A stretch of 16,996 nt of DNA, from positions 4,389-21,384 of the forward strand of contig VSOC01000063.1 in NCBI GenBank assembly GCA_009774615.1, read 5' to 3'. Shown piece by piece: positions 12,829-16,996 of this stretch; the first letter of the stretch is position 1, and each line of letters begins with the position of its first letter. Made by a program: the position numbers and the translations under genes. Origin of the DNA: Lachnospiraceae bacterium. GTDB lineage: Bacteria > Bacillota > Clostridia > Lachnospirales > Lachnospiraceae. A model generated the notes under the pieces. It saw only the letters and a list, made by a program, of their open reading frames with translations, searched no databases and was not told where the DNA came from.

Positions 12829-13800
12829 ATGGCTAAAGTAAAGAATTTTAAGACAATTTTCCCCGCAGTTTCTGTTCCGTTAAACGACGATTTTTCAATC
12901 AATGAAGCTGAGTTCCGTGTATATCTGCGCTGGATTAAGAGTTTCTACGGCAAAGGCATCGAAGGTCTTGTATGTAACGGACACACCGGCGAAATCACCG
13001 GCTTAACCAGAGCAGAGCGCAAGCGTGTCGTGGAAATCTGTGCAGAGGAATGCGGCGATGTGATGACCATTATCTCCGGCGTAAACTGTGAAAACACCCA
13101 GGAATCCATCGAGATGGCAGCAGAGGCAAAGGCCGCCGGAGCTGACGGAATCCTTCTTATGCCTCCGCATATGTGGCTGCGCTTCGGCATGAACCCGGAT
13201 GCTCCTTTCCAGTATATTAAGGACGTGGCAGAGGGCGCAGATATTGATATTATTATCCATCTGTATCCGGCAACCTCCAAGGCTTTCTATCCGGTAGAAA
13301 CCCTGATTAAGATGTGCAAGGAAATCGACCATGTAAAATGCATTAAGATGGGCACCCGTGTTACCTCCATCTATGAGCACGATGTACGCCTGCTTCGTCA
13401 GGAATGCCCGGATATCTCCCTGATTACCTGCCATGACGAAACCCTGTGTGTAAGCTGGTTCCCGGGAATGGACGGCGCATTAATCGGCTTTGCCGGCTGC
13501 GTACCGGAATTAATCTGCCCGGCAAGAGAAGTATTTGCCAACCCGGATAAGCACACTTTAAAGGAAGCACAGGACTGGTCCGATCGGATTTACCATATTT
13601 CCCAGGCCATCTACGGCGGCGGACAGCCTTCCGGCGAAGCTCATGCCCGCTTAAAGGAAGCTTTATACCAGCGCGGTATTTTCAGCAACGCATTAATGCG
13701 CAAGCCGGTTCTTCCGTTAAACCAGGAAGAAAAAGACTGGGTTGCTCTGGGATTAGAGCGCAGCAAACTGCCTAAGGTAGATATGGAACAGTACAAATAA
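12829..13800 (+). CDS. DapA-like NAL-superfamily aldolase/dehydratase, substrate unknown
   Basis: This 323-residue TIM-barrel enzyme belongs to the N-acetylneuraminate lyase/dihydrodipicolinate synthase superfamily, which works on pyruvate-type keto acids by a Schiff base. Lys173 in CIKMGTR is the expected Schiff-base lysine and Tyr146 in HLYPATS the catalytic tyrosine. The usual GTTGE loop is GHTGE (residues 51-55), and the DapA carboxylate-binding arginine after the tyrosine is missing, so it is unlikely to be lysine-pathway DapA. Candidate reactions include keto-sugar-acid or hydroxy-oxo-acid cleavage or dehydration. The start at 12829 has AAAAGGAG 9 bases upstream; a longer frame from 12745 lacks a ribosome site and has a non-family N-terminus. 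It is controlled by the divergent LacI-type repressor and followed, after a terminator, by an Nramp-fold transporter. Confidence 0.88.
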   Translation: MAKVKNFKTIFPAVSVPLNDDFSINEAEFRVYLRWIKSFYGKGIEGLVCNGHTGEITGLTRAERKRVVEICAEECGDVMTIISGVNCENTQESIEMAAEAKAAGADGILLMPPHMWLRFGMNPDAPFQYIKDVAEGADIDIIIHLYPATSKAFYPVETLIKMCKEIDHVKCIKMGTRVTSIYEHDVRLLRQECPDISLITCHDETLCVSWFPGMDGALIGFAGCVPELICPAREVFANPDKHTLKEAQDWSDRIYHISQAIYGGGQPSGEAHARLKEALYQRGIFSNALMRKPVLPLNQEEKDWVALGLERSKLPKVDMEQYK

Positions 13801-13807
13801 AAAAGTC

Positions 13808-13834
13808 ATTTTACGACTGCATAAATCGTAAAAT
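13808..13834. other. Perfect 9-bp hairpin just after the aldolase stop
   Basis: ATTTTACGA (13808-13816) and TCGTAAAAT (13826-13834) form a perfect stem with a 9-base loop, 7 bases after the stop codon. No T run follows. It could be a protein-binding site or a 3'-end processing signal; CATTTTACG recurs at 13872-13880. Confidence 0.6.
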
Positions 13835-13839
13835 CAACA

Positions 13840-13870
13840 GGCTAAAAACCATAGATTTGGCTAAAAACCA
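13840..13870. repeat. 12-base direct repeat in the aldolase-transporter gap
   Basis: GGCTAAAAACCA occurs exactly at 13840-13851 and 13859-13870, 19 bases apart, between the hairpin at 13808 and the terminator at 13880. Function unknown. Confidence 0.7.
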
Positions 13871-13879
13871 ACCATTTTA

Positions 13880-13913
13880 CGGGACGCTGTCACAGGTGCA
13901 GTGTCCCGTTTTT
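13880..13913 (+). terminator. Rho-independent terminator between aldolase and transporter genes
   Basis: CGGGACGCTG (13880-13889) pairs with CAGTGTCCCG (13899-13908, one G-U pair), followed by five T residues. It would end or attenuate transcription before the transporter, giving different expression levels of the two genes. I found no convincing promoter in the remaining 110 bases. Confidence 0.85.
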
Positions 13914-14023
13914 CAGGCATTTGCAGTACAGTTTCGTGCCTGATTCTTTGGTGTTTACCGGAGCGTGTACGAAAGAAAGATGAAAGAAAAATTTTTTCGG
14001 CACGCCCCAGAAAGGAGTAAATC

Positions 14024-15307
14024 ATGAGTGAAAACAACAGCAGCCAGGCAGCTTTTGGAACCGATGTAAAACGCCTTCCTTTAAAAGAATTAGTAAAGCG
14101 TATCGGCCCGGGCCTTATCGCAACCGGAATTGTTATCGGCCCCGGTGCCGTCACCACCTCCGCCATGCTGGGTGCCAATTACGGCTATGCCCTGATCTGG
14201 CTGATTCTTCCCATTATCTTTATGGGCATTACCTTTATGATGACCACGAACCGTCTGGCTATCGTCACAGGACTTCCCACCATTCATGCCATTCAAAAAT
14301 ACTATGGGCCGATAGCTTCTGCCGTTGTAAGTATCGCGGTATTTTTATCCTGTCTGTTTTTTACCATGGGAAATATCTCCGGCACAGGTGCCGGGATGAA
14401 CCTGATTTTCGGGCTGAACTGGAAGATCGGGTCGGCGATCATGATTGCCGTCGTTTTGTACTGCTACTTTGCTAAAAATGTTTACTCTAAGGTAGAAAAA
14501 TTAATCACCCTCTGTATTCTGGTTATGATTCTTTCCTTTTATATCACCCTGATCGGCGTAGGCGGCCCAGATGCCGGCGAATTGGGAAAAGGTCTTGTCA
14601 GCTTTAAAGTTCCCCAGGGAAGCCTGGCTACTGCCCTGGCCTTTATCTCCACCAACGCTGCCGTCACTGCCGGAATCTATGCAACTTACCTGGGAAAAGA
14701 GAAGAAATGGCGCAAAGAGGATTTATTTAACGGGGTAATGTTCACCGATGCATTAGTTCACGTTATCAGCGTCGTTCTGATCTCCGGTGCCATTATCCTG
14801 GTCGGTGCCATCGTGCTTCATCCGCAGGGACTCTCCATCTCCACCCCCGCACAGCTTGCCGAAATGCTGGTACCGATTATGGGAGGCGCGGCAAAATACA
14901 TCATGGGCCTTGCCCTCGTAGGCGCAGGCTTCTCCTCCCTTCTGGCCAATACCCAGCGCGGCATGGTGCTTTTAGGGGCAGGATTTAATAAAGACGTAAG
15001 TCTGGAAAGTAAATTTATCCGCTACGGCTGCCTGGCCTGCCTGATCTTTGCCATGATTATCTGCTACAGCTACGGCGGTTCCCCCACACAGTTAATACTG
15101 ATGGCCAATATCGCAACCTCCGTCGCAACACCGGTCGGCGGATTATTCATCGTTCTTCTGCTCTGGAGAAAAGATGTCAACGAAGGCTACAAACCCCCGA
15201 CCGGAATGCGCATCTGCATGACAGTAAGCTATATCTTTGTTGTTATTATGACAGTTTCCGCACTGTCCAACCAGATACCTAAGGTGCTGAAGGCTTTGGG
15301 GATGTAA
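14024..15307 (+). CDS. Nramp-fold transporter lacking the metal-binding residues
   Basis: This 427-residue integral membrane protein has about eleven hydrophobic segments and the Nramp fold (IGPG, ANYGY after TM1). In true Mn/Fe transporters TM1 carries Asp-Pro-Gly-Asn and TM6 carries Met-Pro-His, and the Asp, Asn and Met bind the metal. Here the TM1 motif is Gly39-Pro-Gly-Ala42 (IVIGPGAVTTS), and the TM6 region reads FISTNAAVTAGIY (about 208-220) with no Met-Pro-His, so all three ligands appear lost. Metal transport is therefore unlikely. The gene follows a DapA-like aldolase and a LacI-type repressor, so import of an organic acid or keto acid for that enzyme is the best guess, by inference. 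The start at 14024 follows AAAGGAG. Its terminator is at 15323-15355. Automatic labels such as manganese transporter would mislead. Confidence 0.87.
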   Translation: MSENNSSQAAFGTDVKRLPLKELVKRIGPGLIATGIVIGPGAVTTSAMLGANYGYALIWLILPIIFMGITFMMTTNRLAIVTGLPTIHAIQKYYGPIASAVVSIAVFLSCLFFTMGNISGTGAGMNLIFGLNWKIGSAIMIAVVLYCYFAKNVYSKVEKLITLCILVMILSFYITLIGVGGPDAGELGKGLVSFKVPQGSLATALAFISTNAAVTAGIYATYLGKEKKWRKEDLFNGVMFTDALVHVISVVLISGAIILVGAIVLHPQGLSISTPAQLAEMLVPIMGGAAKYIMGLALVGAGFSSLLANTQRGMVLLGAGFNKDVSLESKFIRYGCLACLIFAMIICYSYGGSPTQLILMANIATSVATPVGGLFIVLLLWRKDVNEGYKPPTGMRICMTVSYIFVVIMTVSALSNQIPKVLKALGM

Positions 15308-15322
15308 AAGCATTAGAACAGG

Positions 15323-15355
15323 AAAGGGTGAAGATTTTCGCCCTTTTCTCTTTTT
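15323..15355 (+). terminator. Rho-independent terminator of the transporter gene
   Basis: AAAGGGTGAA (15323-15332) pairs with TTCGCCCTTT (15337-15346, one G-U pair) around a 4-base loop, followed by a T-rich run to 15355. Confidence 0.88.
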
Positions 15356-15498
15356 ATTCCTTCCAATGATTACCCATTTGCCTGGCTTATCGTAGAATTC
15401 ATTTGAAAAATATAATTTTTCCAGTTTGTTTACATTAAAACTCATTGATTGCTATAATAACTCACCACATATATCCTTCTTTCCTTCATCTTACACAG

Positions 15499-15600
15499 TT
15501 TCAAAAGATAATCAAAAGATAGAAACTGCCTAAAATCAAATTTCTTACTAACTTTTTCTTAAATTTTGAATATTTTCAAAAGATACTCAAAAGATAGAAA
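15499..15600. repeat. 27-base direct repeat pair downstream of the truncated gene
   Basis: A 27-base unit at 15499-15525 recurs at 15574-15600 with a single mismatch (A or C in the middle), 75 bases apart. Each unit itself contains TCAAAAGATA-type sequence twice and is flanked by TTTC and GAAA. The second copy ends two bases before the stop codon of the minus-strand gene. The rest of 15356-15602 is AT-rich and shows no other feature. Confidence 0.85.
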
Positions 15601-15602
15601 TC

Positions 15603-16080
15603 CTATTCCTTTGCTTTGAGATTATCTAACGCAATTTGAAGCTGTGTGATTTTTTCATCCGATGTTTCTCTAATGATATACCTTGTTGCAGGTCCATTGC
15701 CTATCTTTTGCACCAACTTTTTTTCGTCTAATGTTTCCAGCATCTTTCCCGGATTCAGAAAATGAAACCAACCATCAAAAACCTCAATTTTTATACTTGG
15801 ATATGCCTGTACATAATCCGCATGCGCAAGACAATTGATCAGGCATTCTCTCAACACTTCATCAAAATCAGATAATGGCATCCGAAGCTGCCCCTCATCC
15901 AATTCAAAAGACTCTTTTAACAATATCTTCATCTTTGCATACACAATTGAATAAAAGTTAAATATATTCATCTCATAATCACTTGGTTCATCATCCGATA
16001 CCCGGTCAATCCAACGCGGATTATACCCCTTGCGATTAAAATAGTCCAAATGATAATGCGGATACACTTCCTTTATTGCT
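15603..16080 (-). pseudogene. Truncated AlbA_2/HATPase_c_4-type ATP-binding regulator
   Basis: The segment encodes a piece of the large family of AlbA_2 (Schlafen AAA-like) plus HATPase_c_4 proteins, often called putative transcriptional regulators (COG2865). Recognisable parts are EVYPHYHLDYFNRKG, PRWIDRVSDD, NIFNFYSIVYAKM, LRECLINCLAHADYVQ and the NPGKML motif. The N-terminal AlbA_2 domain of about 200 residues is absent, and after NPGKM the expected glycine-rich nucleotide-binding part is missing; the frame jumps to a winged-helix-like tail (NGPATRYIIRE). The frame stays open upstream to an ATG at 16184, but those residues come from the overlapping IS66 relic in another frame, and that ATG has no ribosome site. 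Homology starts exactly at the relic's end (16080), so the element probably broke or replaced the 5' part. Unlikely to be functional. Confidence 0.7.
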
Positions 16081-16331
16081 AAACGCTGAATAATCCCCCG
16101 CCCACGCCTTTCAGAGAACCTCAAATAGAGAGGTTCCCACGTTTTTCTGGTGTTTCTTTTTCTGTATCGGTTATCCCAGAACATCTATCTTTAATGAAGT
16201 CACTCCATGGCATGAGTTGTTTTATGCCTGCGAGCTTCTTTTTATAGTCCGGCATATATAACAACAGGGTATAGAGATATTGATAAATGTTGAGGTGATT
16301 TGCTTTTGCTGTTTCGATATTCAGCGCTTAC
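16079..16331 (-). mobile_element. Internally deleted IS66-family relic with terminal inverted repeats
   Basis: On the minus strand one end reads GTAAGCGCTGAATATC (16331-16316), beginning with the GTAAGCG typical of IS66 ends. The opposite end (16079-16095, read on the plus strand) is CTAAACGCTGAATAATC; the two share TAA, one changed base, then CGCTGAATA. Between them lies only the 3' end of the tnpC transposase. Flanks CTTTATTG (16071-16078) and ATTTATTC (16332-16339) agree at 6 of 8 bases, fitting a decayed 8-base target duplication as made by IS66, though AT-richness weakens this. The element is about 253 bases, cannot move by itself, and could behave like a MITE. Confidence 0.75.
16121..16327 (-). 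pseudogene. IS66 transposase (TnpC) C-terminal fragment
   Basis: Reading the minus strand in the frame that ends at the TGA (16123-16121) gives 68 codons, with NIETAKANHLNIYQYLYTLL, LYMPDYKKKLAGIKQLMPWS and DFIKDRCSGITDTEKETPEK in succession. This is the characteristic C-terminus of clostridial IS66 transposases (ETAKAN...YQYL...MPWSD). The catalytic DDE region and all upstream parts are missing, and an in-frame TAA stands in the terminal repeat at 16330-16328. The frame differs from that of the truncated gene next to it. Confidence 0.85.
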
Positions 16332-16359
16332 ATTTATTCTTCTATCGATGTCTAAGCAC

Positions 16360-16387
16360 AAAAAAGAGCCACGATAATTCATGGCCC
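16360..16387 (-). terminator. Rho-independent terminator of the GNAT-like gene
   Basis: On the minus strand an 8-bp stem (16387-16380 with 16373-16366, two G-U pairs) with a 6-base loop is followed by six T residues (16365-16360). It lies 50 bases after the stop codon at 16438. Confidence 0.75.
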
Positions 16388-16437
16388 ATGGCAATTTATT
16401 ATTACTAATGCTATGTATTCTCTTATTGATAATCAGA

Positions 16438-16996
16438 TTAAACATCCGAAAATTCTTCCCATACTGCTTCTCTATTATACTGTAAATCTGAAATAGCCTG
16501 TACCAACCCCAAACATCCCTTATCATAATATGGTTTAATAAGCATCATGTCTTCAACATCAGAAAACTTTAACTCATTTTTATAATATTGTACTAACTTT
16601 TTAACTTCCTCATCCTCTGTTTGATCAGCTGCAAAAAGATAAAGATACTTGCAGCCTACTCGTTTTGTAATATCATATACTAAAGGTACTATTACTTCCC
16701 AAAAAAGGCCAAAGCCTAATGGCACACCTACTTGTTCATTTATCTTATACCTGCTATTCCGACAAAAATGATGTATCTCTATTGCAGAATAACACTCTTC
16801 AACTTTCAATGTATACTTATTATCTTGCAATTTCTTGTCTTCCATCTTTAAATCAATACGATTATTTGCTATATCAAATAAGTAATCCATTTCTTCTAAA
16901 GCATACATTCCAGAATAATAATAATCATTTAATGTATCAATATCCTTTTGCAACATGGCATTTACCAGCATGTTGACAAAATCCAGCTTATCACTT
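16438..16996 (-). CDS. Uncharacterised protein, possibly GNAT-like, 5' end outside window
   Basis: The frame is open from the window edge to the stop at 16438, about 185 residues. An ATG lies at 16971, but the frame continues upstream through SDKLDFVN without a stop, and there is no ribosome site before that ATG, so the true start is probably outside. The N-terminal half is acidic and helical. The C-terminal half has AIEIHHFCRNSRYKINEQVG, a helix FGLFWEVIVPLVYDITKRVG, the strand CKYLYLFAAD and then YYKNELKFSDVEDMMLIKPYY; this order (substrate strand, long helix, hydrophobic strand, YY...L-F) resembles the acetyl-CoA half of GNAT acetyltransferases, as in stand-alone GNAT-fold toxins. No clear Q/R-x-x-G-x-G/A signature is seen, so activity is uncertain. 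Codon use is markedly AT-rich compared with genes before 15300, fitting acquired DNA. Confidence 0.6.
   Translation of the reverse strand, partial: SDKLDFVNMLVNAMLQKDIDTLNDYYYSGMYALEEMDYLFDIANNRIDLKMEDKKLQDNKYTLKVEECYSAIEIHHFCRNSRYKINEQVGVPLGFGLFWEVIVPLVYDITKRVGCKYLYLFAADQTEDEEVKKLVQYYKNELKFSDVEDMMLIKPYYDKGCLGLVQAISDLQYNREAVWEEFSDV

Noticed and set aside
14024..15307. Naming the transporter mntH
   Set aside because: The TM1 and TM6 metal-binding residues are replaced, so manganese transport is not supported.
15499..15600. CRISPR array
   Set aside because: Only two repeat copies with one spacer-like gap, internal repeats inside the unit, and no cas genes.
16242..16526. Open frame of 94 codons on the minus strand at the IS66 relic
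   Set aside because: It overlaps the GNAT-like gene end, the terminator and the relic in a frame different from the recognisable transposase sequence.

Overview
The window looks like chromosomal DNA of a low-to-mid GC Gram-positive anaerobe, most likely a clostridium of the Lachnospiraceae type. The evidence is strong AGGAGG ribosome binding sites, SigA-type TTGACA-N17-TATAAT promoters, a Bacillus-type SOS box, a CIRCE-like site, and gene families typical of that group (a 458-residue citrate synthase, bactofilin next to a cell-wall hydrolase, SipW, a region-4-only sigma factor). The lineage is an inference from gene content; no marker RNA gene is present.

Layout. 1-990 (minus): the start of a probable transglutaminase-fold protein and a MarR-family regulator. 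1111-2599: divergent promoters with a shared operator candidate, then citrate synthase (plus). 2688-4462 (minus): bactofilin and a membrane-anchored NlpC/P60 peptidase with its own promoter and terminator. 4577-6390 (minus): sigma-70 region 4 protein, SipW signal peptidase and a TasA/camelysin-like secreted protein, with three LexA-box-like palindromes, two of them on the promoter. 6434-7060 (minus): Hsp20 with a terminator and a degenerate CIRCE element. 7125-8153 (minus): predicted nucleotidyltransferase. 8190-11315: sulfur assimilation block (O-acetylhomoserine sulfhydrylase, Rrf2 regulator, cysteine synthase). 11375-15355: LacI-type regulator, divergent NAL-superfamily aldolase and an Nramp-fold transporter that lacks the metal-binding residues. 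About 15360-16996: AT-rich accessory DNA with a long direct repeat, a truncated HATPase_c_4-type gene, an internally deleted IS66 relic with recognisable ends, and a GNAT-like gene cut by the window edge.

How the parts fit. Most of the window is ordinary metabolism and envelope biology, but two modules stand out. The first is the sigma/SipW/TasA-like operon, whose promoter carries two near-consensus SOS operators (with a third in front of sipW); this suggests that DNA damage releases expression of a secreted, fibre-type protein and its dedicated signal peptidase. The second is the LacI/aldolase/Nramp-like cluster. The transporter's Asp, Asn and Met metal ligands are all replaced, and its partner is a DapA-like lyase without the DapA substrate motifs, so it may be an uptake and cleavage route for an organic (keto) acid rather than a metal transporter. 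Both are proposals from sequence reading and have not been tested.
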